A stretch of DNA of 64,000 nucleotides from Aminipila luticellarii (GTDB lineage Bacteria; Bacillota; Clostridia; Peptostreptococcales; Anaerovoracaceae), in NCBI RefSeq assembly GCF_004103735.1, contig NZ_CP035281.1, positions 1,240,001 through 1,304,000 on the forward strand, written 5' to 3'. The translations under genes and the position numbers were made by a program. Position 1 is the stretch's first letter; every line of letters starts with the position of its first letter. Positions 34,293 to 43,553 of the stretch are shown here, in pieces. The notes beneath the pieces are model-generated. The model was not told the DNA's origin. It saw only the letters and a list, made by a program, of their open reading frames with translations, and made no database searches.

Positions 34293-34311
34293 TTACTAAT
34301 ATTGTTAGTAA
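34293..34311 (+). promoter_or_regulatory. Inverted-repeat operator before the ABC exporter
   Basis: TTACTAA-TATTG-TTAGTAA forms a 7-bp inverted repeat with a 5-base spacer, 43 bases before the exporter start. The TTAGTA arm is shared with the tandem operator of the MarR gene. Confidence 0.65.
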
Positions 34312-34353
34312 CGAATAATACTAAATAATGTAAATTTTGACCAGGGGGTTTAT

Positions 34354-36114
34354 ATGCTTAAAATTTTTAAATATTTTAGATCAAACGAATGGATACAGGC
34401 AGCTGTCAGTCTGGTGTTCATTGTCACGCAGGTCTGGCTGGATTTAAAACTGCCGGATTATATGGCGGATATTACAAGGCTGGTGCAGACGCCCGGCAGC
34501 GCCATGAGCGATATTTGGGAGCAGGGGGGATATATGCTCCTGTGCGCCCTAGGCAGTGTAGTTTCAGCGGTCATCGTTGGATTTTTTGCGGCTCGTATTG
34601 CTGCATCTTTCGCACAACGCCTCCGCAGCATGTTGTTTGCTAAGGTGGATTCCTTTTCAATGGAGGAAATCAACCGGTTTTCTACTTCAAGTTTAATTAC
34701 GCGGTCTACAAATGACATTACGCAGCTTCAGATTTTGGTCACCATGGGGCTGCAATTAATTGTTAAGGCACCTATTATGGCTGTTTGGGCCATCATGAAA
34801 ATTGCAGGAAAGGGTTTTGAATGGTCTATGGCTACCGGGGCCGCAGTGTTGATTTTGATCGTTATGATTGCATGTATCATGGCCTTTGTTATTCCAAAAT
34901 TCAAAAAAATGCAGACATTGACAGACAATTTGAATCAGGTGACAAGAGAAAACTTAACAGGGCTTCGGGTGGTTCGTGCGTATAATGCGGAATCTTATCA
35001 AGAAGAAAAATTTGAGCAGGCTAATGAGGAATTGACTGGAACACAGCTTTTTACCAGCCGAAGTATGTCTGCCATGATGCCGGTGATGAGCATGGTCATG
35101 AGCGGGCTGTCTCTGGCAATTTATTGGATTGGCGCGTACTTAATCGATGGTGCTCAGGCACTGGACAAGCTGACTATTTTCTCAAATATGGTGGTATTTT
35201 CTTCTTATGCCGTGCAGGTCATTATGTCCTTTATGATGCTAGTCATGATGTTTATCCTGATGCCGAGAGCATCTGTATCAGCTAAGCGTATCAATGAGGT
35301 GCTGGATACTGAGCCAACTATTACAGATGGTTCGCTGACTGAAGGGCAGCCCGGACTTGTGGGCGAGGTTGAATTTAAACATGTCAGCTTTAAATATCCG
35401 GATGCGGAGGAATATGTGCTGCAAGATGTGAGCTTTTCTGTAAAGCACGGGGAAACCATAGCATTTATCGGTTCCACCGGCAGCGGCAAGAGTACCCTGA
35501 TCAATCTGGTTCCCCGTTTCTTTGATGCTACGGAAGGAGAAGTGCTGATTGACGGTGTCAATGTAAAGAACTATAAAGGGGAAGCTTTATATAATAAAAT
35601 CGGTTATGTTCCGCAAAAATCGGTCTTATTCCGGGGAAGCGTCAGCTCTAATGTTGCTTATGGCGAAAACGGAAAAGAGCCTGCTCCGGCAGAGCAGATC
35701 GAAAAAGCAGTTGCTATTGCTCAAGGCACAGAGTTCGTAGAAGCCATGGAAGACGGATATTATGCAGAAATTTCTCAAGGCGGTACCAACGTATCGGGCG
35801 GTCAGAAGCAGCGGCTTGCCATTGCCCGTGCGGTCTGTCGAAATCCGGAAATCTACATTTTTGATGACAGCTTTTCCGCCTTAGATTACAAAACCGATCG
35901 GGTGCTGCGAAATGCTTTAAAGAAAGAAACGGCAGGAGTCACCAGTATGATTGTTGCACAACGCATCGGAACCATTATGGATGCCGATCAGATCGTGGTA
36001 CTGGATGAAGGAAAAATGGTAGGAAAGGGTACGCACAAAGAGCTGCTCGAAACCTGCCGGATCTATAAAGAAATTGCGACATCACAGCTTAGTGAGGAGG
36101 AACTTGCGTCATGA
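34354..36114 (+). CDS. ABC multidrug exporter, ATP-binding/permease subunit 1
   Basis: A 586-residue half-transporter. About six transmembrane helices lie in residues 15-310, then comes a nucleotide-binding domain with Walker A GSTGSGKS (about 375), Q-loop YVPQKS, signature VSGGQKQR and Walker B IYIFDDSFSALD. The residue after Walker B is aspartate (DDS), not glutamate, a change typical of the degenerate half of heterodimeric exporters. The start follows CAGGGGG. It overlaps subunit 2 by 4 bases. Confidence 0.92.
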   Translation: MLKIFKYFRSNEWIQAAVSLVFIVTQVWLDLKLPDYMADITRLVQTPGSAMSDIWEQGGYMLLCALGSVVSAVIVGFFAARIAASFAQRLRSMLFAKVDSFSMEEINRFSTSSLITRSTNDITQLQILVTMGLQLIVKAPIMAVWAIMKIAGKGFEWSMATGAAVLILIVMIACIMAFVIPKFKKMQTLTDNLNQVTRENLTGLRVVRAYNAESYQEEKFEQANEELTGTQLFTSRSMSAMMPVMSMVMSGLSLAIYWIGAYLIDGAQALDKLTIFSNMVVFSSYAVQVIMSFMMLVMMFILMPRASVSAKRINEVLDTEPTITDGSLTEGQPGLVGEVEFKHVSFKYPDAEEYVLQDVSFSVKHGETIAFIGSTGSGKSTLINLVPRFFDATEGEVLIDGVNVKNYKGEALYNKIGYVPQKSVLFRGSVSSNVAYGENGKEPAPAEQIEKAVAIAQGTEFVEAMEDGYYAEISQGGTNVSGGQKQRLAIARAVCRNPEIYIFDDSFSALDYKTDRVLRNALKKETAGVTSMIVAQRIGTIMDADQIVVLDEGKMVGKGTHKELLETCRIYKEIATSQLSEEELAS

Positions 36115-37958
36115 GTGAAAATATAAGGAAAAGGCCGGGAGTAATGGGCGGACCTCGGGGAATGGGAAGAGCCGTCGAAAAATCGCAGGATTTTAAAGGA
36201 ACATGGATCAAACTGATCCGATATTGTAAAGCGTATCTTCCGGTGATTATTTTTGCCATGCTGGCGGCAGCGGCCGGTACGGTACTTCAAATTATCGGAC
36301 CGGATAAGCTGAAGGATATGACTAATGAGATTACAAAAGGACTTCCGGCATTGATAAACGGTCAGATGGTCGTGGGCGCTATAAATATGGATCACGTTGT
36401 CTGTATTGCGGTACTGCTCGCATGCTTTTATGCCGGCTCTGCGGTACTGAATTTTGCGCAGAGTTTTACCATGGCAACGGTTACACAAAAAATATCCAAG
36501 ACCATGCGTACGGACATTTCTCGGAAAATAAACCGGCTGCCATTAAAATATTTTGATAAAACAAGCTATGGGGATGTACTGAGCCGGGTTACCAATGATG
36601 TGGATGCCATCGGCCAGACTATGAATCAGAGCATTGGCACACTGGTCACAGCGGTGACTATGTTTGTCGGCTCATTGCTCATGATGCTTTATACAAATTG
36701 GATCATGGCTCTGACAGCGGTTGGCGCCAGTATCTTGGGATTTGCCCTGATGGGTATCCTTATGAAAAAATCCCAGAAATATTTTATGGCACAGCAGAGC
36801 GGACTCGGCAATGTGAACGGGCATATCGAGGAGATTTATTCCGGGCACAACATTGTGAAGGTATATAATGGGGGAAACTCAGCAAAAAAGACTTTTGAAG
36901 AAATCAATAAAAACTTATACAACAGTGCATGGAAATCACAATTCTTATCCGGTCTGATGATGCCGCTTATGCAATTTATCGGAAACTTCGGATATGTGGC
37001 TGTCTGCGTAGTGGGAGCATCATTGGCTATGAACGGCAAAATTTCTTTTGGAGTCATTGTGGCGTTTATGATGTATATCCGTCTGTTTACGCAGCCGCTG
37101 ACTCAGATGGCACAGGCGGCAAATAATTTACAGAGAACTGCCGCCGCCGGAGAACGAGTATTTGAATTTTTGGAGGAAAAAGAGCTGGAGGATGAAAGTC
37201 AGAAACCGAAAGCCTTGGAAAATGTAAAAGGAAAAGTAGAGTTTAGACATGTTAAGTTCGGTTATGTGCCTGAAAAGACTGTCATACGTGATTTTTCAAC
37301 CACAATAGACCCGGGGCAGAAGGTAGCCATAGTCGGTCCTACCGGTGCAGGCAAGACTACGATTGTCAACCTGCTTATGAGATTCTACGACTTGGACGGC
37401 GGTGAAATCCTATTGGACGGAACGCCGATTCATCAGGTACCGCGAGAAAATGTTCACGAGCAATTCGGCATGGTGTTACAGGATTCATGGCTCTTTGAAG
37501 GTACGATTAAGGAAAATATTATTTACAGCAAACAGGGAATAACAGAGGAACAGGTAGTGGATGCCTGTAAAAAAGTAGGCTTGCATCATTTTATCAAAAC
37601 CTTGCCAAAAGGGTATGATACCATCTTAAATGATAAAGCCAGCTTGTCGGAAGGACAAAAACAGCTGATTACCATTGCCCGTGCCATGATTCAAAACGCT
37701 CCCCTTCTTATTTTAGACGAGGCAACCAGTTCAGTGGATACCCGTACAGAGCGTATCGTGCAATCCGCTATGGATCAGCTGACGGTGGGCAGAACCTCCT
37801 TTGTTATTGCACACAGACTTTCTACCATTAAAAATGCGGATTTGATCCTTGTCATGAAGGACGGAGACGTCATCGAAAGCGGTAACCACGATGAATTGCT
37901 CGCTCAAAAAGGCTTCTATGCGGAACTCTACAACAGCCAGTTTGAGTCGGCAGCATAA
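36111..37958 (+). CDS. ABC multidrug exporter, ATP-binding/permease subunit 2
   Basis: A 615-residue half-transporter with an extended N terminus (RKRPGVMGGPRGMGRAVEK) common in the second subunit of such pairs. Six transmembrane helices are followed by the NBD: Walker A GPTGAGKT, signature LSEGQKQL, Walker B LLILDEATSSVD with the catalytic glutamate, and H-loop IAHRLST. Together with subunit 1 it forms a heterodimeric exporter with one normal and one altered ATP site. Control by the upstream MarR protein is inferred. Confidence 0.92.
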   Translation: MSENIRKRPGVMGGPRGMGRAVEKSQDFKGTWIKLIRYCKAYLPVIIFAMLAAAAGTVLQIIGPDKLKDMTNEITKGLPALINGQMVVGAINMDHVVCIAVLLACFYAGSAVLNFAQSFTMATVTQKISKTMRTDISRKINRLPLKYFDKTSYGDVLSRVTNDVDAIGQTMNQSIGTLVTAVTMFVGSLLMMLYTNWIMALTAVGASILGFALMGILMKKSQKYFMAQQSGLGNVNGHIEEIYSGHNIVKVYNGGNSAKKTFEEINKNLYNSAWKSQFLSGLMMPLMQFIGNFGYVAVCVVGASLAMNGKISFGVIVAFMMYIRLFTQPLTQMAQAANNLQRTAAAGERVFEFLEEKELEDESQKPKALENVKGKVEFRHVKFGYVPEKTVIRDFSTTIDPGQKVAIVGPTGAGKTTIVNLLMRFYDLDGGEILLDGTPIHQVPRENVHEQFGMVLQDSWLFEGTIKENIIYSKQGITEEQVVDACKKVGLHHFIKTLPKGYDTILNDKASLSEGQKQLITIARAMIQNAPLLILDEATSSVDTRTERIVQSAMDQLTVGRTSFVIAHRLSTIKNADLILVMKDGDVIESGNHDELLAQKGFYAELYNSQFESAA

Positions 37959-37990
37959 ATTTTAAAGAGATTTCAGCTAAGAAAATACAG

Positions 37991-38026
37991 GATAGGTATC
38001 TTTGCACAGATACCTGTCTTTTTTTA
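37991..38026 (+). terminator. Terminator after the ABC exporter
   Basis: The arms gataggtatct and agatacctgtc (with wobble pairs) are followed by seven T residues. Confidence 0.85.
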
Positions 38027-38102
38027 TCAAGAATTGTATGATATGATACATTTAAAGAATTTTCAGTTTTTAAGGTTGATTTAGAGAATAGGAGGTGTTC
38101 AT

Positions 38103-39587
38103 TTGAAACGATATGATATAGTCGTAATAGGAAGCGGAGCAGGCCTAATGGTTTTAGAAGAAGCTCTGAATCGGGGAATGAAATGTGCGCTGGTTGAAAA
38201 AGAAAAAGTCGGCGGTACCTGTTTGACAAAGGGGTGCATACCATCAAAAATGCTTGTGTATCCCGCAGATTTTATACGGGAAATGGAAAGATCTAAACGA
38301 TTTGGTATTAACACACGCCGTCCGGAAATAGATTGGGATACTATATCAAAAAATATGTGGGAACAAATTAATTTCCATAAAAAAATTGAAAGCAATTTAC
38401 TGGACATGCCCAATCTCACGTTGTATAAGGGGGCGGCGGCTTTCTCCGGATTGGATGAGCTGGTTATTCGATACGAAGATAATCGGCCGGAGGATAGGAT
38501 TTGCGGAGATAAATTTATTATTGCCGCAGGAGCCAGAAGCTTAACGCCGTTTTTTCCCGGCTTAGAAGAAACGGGATACGTCACTTCCGAAACCTTCTTT
38601 GGAGAAAAATTTCCACCCAAACCGTGGAACAGTTTGGTTATTATCGGAGGAGGAGCTATCAGCATGGAATTTGCACATATTTTCTCCGCCTTTGGAACCA
38701 AAGTAACCATTATAGCCAGATCCGGCCGCCTTTTAAATAAGGAGGAAGAGGAAATCTCCCAATTTGTTACAAAACAATTTACGGGCAGCGGGATTCAGGT
38801 GCTGACAGACAGCACTGTTCTGGCAGTTTCTAAGGATTGGAACAAAAAGTTTGTAACCGTAGAAAACCGATTGACGAAAGAAAAAGTAACGGTAGCCTGT
38901 GAGGAAATTTTTGTCGCTTCCGGTGTTCAATCCAACGGGGATACACTTTCTTTGGAAAACACAGAGGTGGAGGTAGATGAGAAAGGCTGGATCCGCACCA
39001 ATTCTTATTTGGAGACCTCTCAGAAAAACATATGGGCACTGGGAGACATCAACGGAAAGTATCAATTCCGCCATAAAGCCAATTATGAAGCACTGATTTT
39101 AAGTCATAATTTATTTAAAGATACGAAAAAGGAAGTCAGCTATGACGTGGTTCCTTGGACTATTTTTACGCATCCTCAGGTCGCCCATGTGGGCATGACT
39201 GAAAAAGAGGTGAAGGAAAAAGGTATTCTGTATAAGACCGCGAAAAACTATTATTCAGAAGTGGTGGGCGGCATTGCCATGGGATACAGAAAACGGGATG
39301 AAGACAATGGTTTTATTAAAATAATTGTAGGGCAGGACAAAAAAATTCTGGGTGTTCATATCGTAGGACCTCAAGCTGCGATTTTATTACAGCCTTTCGT
39401 CTATTTAATGAACCAAGGATACCAGTGCGGGAAAAATGCGGCAGATTGTACAGGGAAGAAAGGAATCGAAGGCTTGAGGAAATTGTGTCCTCAAATGGGC
39501 ACGTATGAACCAATCAGCAATTCCATGGTGATTCATCCTTCTCTCAATGAGTTGACCGCTTGGGTCTTTGAGAAATTGGAAGGATAA
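38103..39587 (+). CDS. Class I pyridine nucleotide-disulfide oxidoreductase (dihydrolipoamide dehydrogenase-like)
   Basis: A 494-residue flavoenzyme. The FAD-binding motif is IGSGAG (9-14), the redox-active disulfide is C40 and C45 in GGTCLTKGCIPSKML, the NAD(P)-binding motif is IGGGAISMEFA (about 180-190), FAD contact ALGDI is near 318, and the C-terminal catalytic pair is HPSLNE (H478, E483). The start is TTG after GGAGG. No lipoyl or acyltransferase genes flank it, so it is not clearly part of a 2-oxoacid dehydrogenase complex; a mycothione-reductase-like or other disulfide substrate is possible. Confidence 0.85.
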   Translation: MKRYDIVVIGSGAGLMVLEEALNRGMKCALVEKEKVGGTCLTKGCIPSKMLVYPADFIREMERSKRFGINTRRPEIDWDTISKNMWEQINFHKKIESNLLDMPNLTLYKGAAAFSGLDELVIRYEDNRPEDRICGDKFIIAAGARSLTPFFPGLEETGYVTSETFFGEKFPPKPWNSLVIIGGGAISMEFAHIFSAFGTKVTIIARSGRLLNKEEEEISQFVTKQFTGSGIQVLTDSTVLAVSKDWNKKFVTVENRLTKEKVTVACEEIFVASGVQSNGDTLSLENTEVEVDEKGWIRTNSYLETSQKNIWALGDINGKYQFRHKANYEALILSHNLFKDTKKEVSYDVVPWTIFTHPQVAHVGMTEKEVKEKGILYKTAKNYYSEVVGGIAMGYRKRDEDNGFIKIIVGQDKKILGVHIVGPQAAILLQPFVYLMNQGYQCGKNAADCTGKKGIEGLRKLCPQMGTYEPISNSMVIHPSLNELTAWVFEKLEG

Positions 39588-39668
39588 GCAGAATTCGTTC
39601 TTTGTTTAAATAGGTCATATGAGGGTATAGTTCTTCTAAAGAATATATTAGAAAGGGTGTTTATCCAT

Positions 39669-40505
39669 ATGAGAGAATGCAAAGTGATGAAAGAAATAAG
39701 AGGAAAGAATGCCGTAGATGGAGCAGGAGTTCATCTCGTCAGAGTACTGGGCAGAAGTGATACAAAGGATTTTGATCCCTTCCTGATGCTGGATTCGTTT
39801 GATTCAAAGGATTATAGGGACTATATTGCCGGATTTCCTATGCATCCTCACCGGGGTATTGAGACGATTACGTATCTGATTTCAGGAGAGATCGATCATC
39901 AGGATAGTCTGGGAAATAAGGGAAAGATTGGTCCGGGTGAGGCTCAGTGGATGACGGCAGGAAGCGGTATATTACATCAGGAAATGCCGCAGGAATCTGA
40001 ACGGATGCTGGGATTTCAATTATGGCTGAATCTGCCGAGCATGGAAAAAATGGCGGAACCGCAGTATTTAAATATCGAAAAAGAACAGATTCCTGTGAAG
40101 CAGGCGGGAGATGTAGAAATTCGGGTTTTATCCGGAAGCTTTGAAGGCGTAAAGGGCGTCACGCCAAAATATATTCAGGCCTCCATTTATGATATTCTCC
40201 TTTCCGCAGGAGGGCAGATTGAAATACCGGTAAATCCGGAGGAAAACGTTTTTCTATTTTTGATGGAAGGAGACGCTTTGATTGAAGAAAGGCGAATTTT
40301 AAGCAAGACAGCTGTTCTTTTTGATAATGGAGCAAGCATCAAGGTAGAAGCTCCGGCGGACGCCGATTTACGATTTATTTTCTTTTCCGGAAAACCTCTT
40401 CATGAGCCGATTGCGTGGGGAGGACCTATCGTGATGAATACGGATTCAGAATTAATGGATGCTTTTGAGGAGCTGGAGCAGGGGACTTTTATCAAGCATA
40501 AATAG
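39669..40505 (+). CDS. Pirin family protein
   Basis: A 278-residue bicupin. The N-terminal cupin has the family's metal-site pattern FPMHPHRGIETITYL, then GEAQWMTAGSGILHQE, and FQLWLNLP precedes the second domain. Metal ligands H-x-H and the later HxE are visible. Some pirins are quercetinases and others bind metabolic enzymes; the role here is unknown. I chose the ATG at 39669 because the upstream GTG would add only a few unlikely residues and AGAAAGGGTG serves as ribosome site. An IS element is inserted right after the stop. Confidence 0.85.
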   Translation: MRECKVMKEIRGKNAVDGAGVHLVRVLGRSDTKDFDPFLMLDSFDSKDYRDYIAGFPMHPHRGIETITYLISGEIDHQDSLGNKGKIGPGEAQWMTAGSGILHQEMPQESERMLGFQLWLNLPSMEKMAEPQYLNIEKEQIPVKQAGDVEIRVLSGSFEGVKGVTPKYIQASIYDILLSAGGQIEIPVNPEENVFLFLMEGDALIEERRILSKTAVLFDNGASIKVEAPADADLRFIFFSGKPLHEPIAWGGPIVMNTDSELMDAFEELEQGTFIKHK

Positions 40506-40530
40506 TCAGAGGAGATTAAAAAAAGATATG
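40506..40530 (+). repeat. Left copy of 25-bp direct repeat at the IS481-like element
   Basis: The 25 bases starting tcagaggagattaaaaaaag sit directly against the left inverted repeat. An identical copy lies at 41599-41623. Confidence 0.9.
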
Positions 40531-41598
40531 TGTAGGTTTGTCAAACATATGTTACACCGTGCTTCAAAAAATTAAATAGAGTTTCTCTTGGGGAAACCCA
40601 GCCCAAAGGGCGCATAGGAAAGTTATTGTAGTTTGCATTATGCTTTTTTAGTTGTAATTTAAAATCATTGAATGAGTAGAACTTTGCTATCGCATAAAAA
40701 TATTCATTATCCTTACGATGTGAGCGTTCCACTTTACCATTATGTCTTGGAGTATAAGGCCTTATCATTTTATGGATAATACCTTGTTCCTTAAGAGTCC
40801 GTTGGAATAGCGTTAACGTTGGATTTTTAGAAGTACCAAGACGTTTTGTAAATTCCTGTCCATTATCGGTCTGAACACATTCGATCTTAAATGGGAAAGC
40901 TTTAACAACTTGTTTAAGGAATTCAGAAGCAGAATAAGAGCTGTGTTCCTCAAAAGCAGCAAGATATCTAAAACGAGAGAATTCATCAATAGCAGTATAT
41001 TGATAGAATTTCTTATCAGAAGCTTCGCCAACAAGGCAAGAGGATGGAACAAATTTAACATCAATTTGTACTCTTTGACCTGGATACTCCATTTGCTCAT
41101 ATTTTTTAGCAATATATTTAGGATTCTGAGGTTTCTTAGGGATCAAAGATTGCTTGATTAGTACTCGATAAAGCCCAGTAATGGATCTGGAATACCCACG
41201 CTGTCGCAGTTTGACCCAAAAGACAACAAGACCTGCATTTGGATTCCTACGACGCATATCATGAATGAGTTTAAGCTCATTTGCAGTATGCTGATTTTTA
41301 TGGGAATGAGGCTTACGAGAAAGTTCTCTCAGGGACTCAATAGAGCCATCATATCTACGCAACCAACGATAAATATATTGCCTGTTGTGATGATATCTGA
41401 TAGCAGCTTTTGTAACGCCAAATCTTTGAGCATATTTAATTAAGGATAGACGATATTTCATATCTTGTGTTATACTTGCCATACGGGAGACCTCCAATTT
41501 GTGATGTTTTGGTTTGTGAGGAATTAAGCATAACACAATTTTAGCGTTTCCCGTATTTATTTTTTGTCTTAATGTAACACATGTATTGTAATCCTACA
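40531..41598 (-). mobile_element. IS481-like insertion sequence, 1068 bp
   Basis: One DDE transposase gene on the minus strand lies between imperfect inverted repeats that begin TGTAGG (left 40531 on, right ends CCTACA at 41598) and share gttaca further in. A perfect 25-bp direct repeat flanks the element. The insertion lies between the pirin gene and the promoter of a TIGR00300 gene and breaks no gene. Duplications of this length are more like the IS1202 group than typical IS481. Confidence 0.85.
40541..41482 (-). CDS. IS481-like DDE transposase
   Basis: A 313-residue transposase. The N-terminal helix-turn-helix (YAQRFGVTKAAIRYHHNR) is followed by a second HTH-like region and an RNase H-fold core with D in VQIDVKF, D in QTDNGQEF and E in GKVERSHRKDNEY. 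I start it at the ATG (41480-41482), which follows GGAGGT by 7 bases; an upstream in-frame ATG would add 18 residues without a ribosome site. The frame is intact and both IS ends are present, so the element could still be mobile. Confidence 0.87.
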   Translation of the reverse strand: MASITQDMKYRLSLIKYAQRFGVTKAAIRYHHNRQYIYRWLRRYDGSIESLRELSRKPHSHKNQHTANELKLIHDMRRRNPNAGLVVFWVKLRQRGYSRSITGLYRVLIKQSLIPKKPQNPKYIAKKYEQMEYPGQRVQIDVKFVPSSCLVGEASDKKFYQYTAIDEFSRFRYLAAFEEHSSYSASEFLKQVVKAFPFKIECVQTDNGQEFTKRLGTSKNPTLTLFQRTLKEQGIIHKMIRPYTPRHNGKVERSHRKDNEYFYAIAKFYSFNDFKLQLKKHNANYNNFPMRPLGWVSPRETLFNFLKHGVTYV

Positions 41599-41623
41599 TC
41601 AGAGGAGATTAAAAAAAGATATG
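41599..41623 (+). repeat. Right copy of 25-bp direct repeat at the IS481-like element
   Basis: Identical to 40506-40530 and abutting the right end of the element. The likely target duplication. Confidence 0.9.
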
Positions 41624-41627
41624 TCAC

Positions 41628-41656
41628 TTGGATAAATATAAATTTTGTGATATACT
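41628..41656 (+). promoter_or_regulatory. Promoter of the TIGR00300 gene
   Basis: TTGGAT (41628-41633), a 17-base spacer and TATACT (41651-41656), starting 5 bases right of the IS target repeat. Confidence 0.6.
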
Positions 41657-41695
41657 TATTTTAAAAATTTTAAAGGAATGAAGAAGGACAACGTT

Positions 41696-42790
41696 ATGCT
41701 TTTTAAATTAAATGAATATTGTACACCGGATTTTTCATTGGATAAATTTATAAATTCACCCAATGCTGTTTTAGAACGTGCACCAAAGGATATGGTAGCT
41801 CCTCTGGGCTTTCATGCAACTTCTATTTTCCCGGAATACTATAAAATAAACGGAGAATGGCTTTTAGCAGAAGATACCAGAATGGATTGTGTTGCTGTAT
41901 ATGAGAATGGAAAGATCTTTGTCAGGGAGTTCCGAAATATCTGTTGTGGGGATACCATTGTAATGGGTCGTACTGAAGACTGCGAAGACGGAATCTATGT
42001 TCACAGCGATTGTTTCCGGTCTGCAGAACAGAAAAAAGACGAAGCCTTTGCTTTCAGACAGGGGAGAAGCCGGGAAACTGGATTTTCCTGTGATTATGAC
42101 TTTATCAACGGCCTTTTGCAGCATGAAAAAGAAAACGGATATGTGGTTTGGGTTCTGGGGCCTGCCTGTACCTTCGACTTTGAAGCAAGAAAATGCTTTT
42201 CCAAATTGATAGAAAACGGATACGTTCATGCACTTCTGGCAGGAAATGCCTTAGCTACTCACGATTTGGAAGCGGGACTTCTGGGAACAGCCCTCGGACA
42301 GGATCTTTATTCCCAGAGACCTCATTTTAACGGACATTACAACCATATTGATACGATAAACAAAGTAAACCTTCACGGATCTATTGCAAATTTTATTGAG
42401 AAAGAACACATTGACAACGGAATCATGTACAGTCTTGTAAAAAATAAAGTACCTTTTGTACTGAACGGATCCATTCGAGATGACGGACCATTGCCGGATG
42501 TATACGAGCATACTTATGATGGGCAGGACGCCATGAGATCACATCTTAGAAAGGCCACTACAGTTATTGGAATGGCTACGACGTTGCATACGATTGCATC
42601 GGGTAACATGACCCCAACGTACAGAGTCCTTCCGGACGGAACCATAAGGGAAGTGTATTTTTATACGGTGGATACGGCGGAGTTTGCCGTAAACAAGCTG
42701 GGTGACCGAGGAAGTCTGGGAGCCAGAGGCATCGTGACCAATGTACAGGATTTTGTAGGAAATGTCTGCAAAGGACTTCATCTGTCTTAG
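41696..42790 (+). CDS. TIGR00300 (LOR/SDH domain) protein, possible ornithine cyclodeaminase
   Basis: A 364-residue protein. It reads as the LOR/SDH-type family TIGR00300: KDMVAPLGFHATSIFPEYY, then EDTRMDCVAVYE, VWVLGPACTFDFEAR, ALLAGNALATHDLEAGLLGT and NGSIRDDGPLPDV. In archaea and some bacteria members act as ornithine cyclodeaminases (proline formation), in larger enzymes fused to an arginine dihydrolase domain that is absent here. I start at ATG 41696, 8 bases after GAAGGA, because the upstream ATG at 41678 lies too close to its purine stretch. The LOR/SDH assignment is moderately secure; the exact reaction is not. Confidence 0.65.
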   Translation: MLFKLNEYCTPDFSLDKFINSPNAVLERAPKDMVAPLGFHATSIFPEYYKINGEWLLAEDTRMDCVAVYENGKIFVREFRNICCGDTIVMGRTEDCEDGIYVHSDCFRSAEQKKDEAFAFRQGRSRETGFSCDYDFINGLLQHEKENGYVVWVLGPACTFDFEARKCFSKLIENGYVHALLAGNALATHDLEAGLLGTALGQDLYSQRPHFNGHYNHIDTINKVNLHGSIANFIEKEHIDNGIMYSLVKNKVPFVLNGSIRDDGPLPDVYEHTYDGQDAMRSHLRKATTVIGMATTLHTIASGNMTPTYRVLPDGTIREVYFYTVDTAEFAVNKLGDRGSLGARGIVTNVQDFVGNVCKGLHLS

Positions 42791-42851
42791 CTTTTTAACA
42801 CCGCCGGAGAAGGTGTTGAGTATGCTGAAAGGGCAGAGGGGGCTTTTGGTG

Positions 42852-43505
42852 ATGAAATATTTATTTAATCGATATAATTTAAAAACATGGATTTTATTTA
42901 TTCTATCTGCCATAGCGGCCTGCATCGTACTGCCTGATCTGCCGGAAATCATACCGACTCATTTTAACATGTCCGGAGAAGTGGACGGGTACGGCAGCAG
43001 ATATATGATTTTTTTAGCACCGGTAACCATTTTGATCTGTCAGGTGCTTGCGGAAGTCTGCCGAGCGATAGATCCCAAGAAGGAAAATTATGATAAATTT
43101 AAGAAGTACTATTATCAGCTGTTCTTTGGCATAGGGCTGATCATGCTGGTAATGCAGGGAGTGACCATTGCTGCAGCCTTTGGCAGGAATCCTCATGTAG
43201 ATACGATAATGCCGGTTATGCTGGGAATATTATTTATATTTATAGGAAATATGATGCCTAAATTTGAACATAATTTTATGGCAGGAATTAAAACTTCATG
43301 GACCCTGGCGAACGAACAGGTATGGAAAGAGACTCACCGATTTGGGGGAAAAGTCTGGATGATAGGCGGCTTCTTGTCCATATTGACCGTACTTTTGCCG
43401 GCATTCTGGAGATTTATTGCATTTCTGGCTGTTGTTATAATAATAACCATAATACCGATTGTTTTTTCGTACATTCGATACAAAAAATATAATACAGGTA
43501 TATAA
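42852..43505 (+). CDS. SdpI/DUF1648 family membrane protein
   Basis: A 217-residue protein with six or so hydrophobic segments. The DUF1648 signature LPEIIPTHFNMSGEVDGYGS (about residues 26-45) follows helix 1, and the SdpI-type C-terminal part shows MMPKFEHNFMAGIKTSWTL and ETHRFGGKVWMIGG. SdpI gives immunity to the SdpC toxin in Bacillus; most homologues have unknown roles. I chose ATG 42852 (after AGAGGGGG), although a start at 42822 is possible. No SdpC-like toxin gene is visible. Confidence 0.82.
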   Translation: MKYLFNRYNLKTWILFILSAIAACIVLPDLPEIIPTHFNMSGEVDGYGSRYMIFLAPVTILICQVLAEVCRAIDPKKENYDKFKKYYYQLFFGIGLIMLVMQGVTIAAAFGRNPHVDTIMPVMLGILFIFIGNMMPKFEHNFMAGIKTSWTLANEQVWKETHRFGGKVWMIGGFLSILTVLLPAFWRFIAFLAVVIIITIIPIVFSYIRYKKYNTGI

Positions 43506-43553
43506 TGTGCTTATAACAAAGCAAAGCAATGTTTTAAAGGAGGGAAAAGTAAA

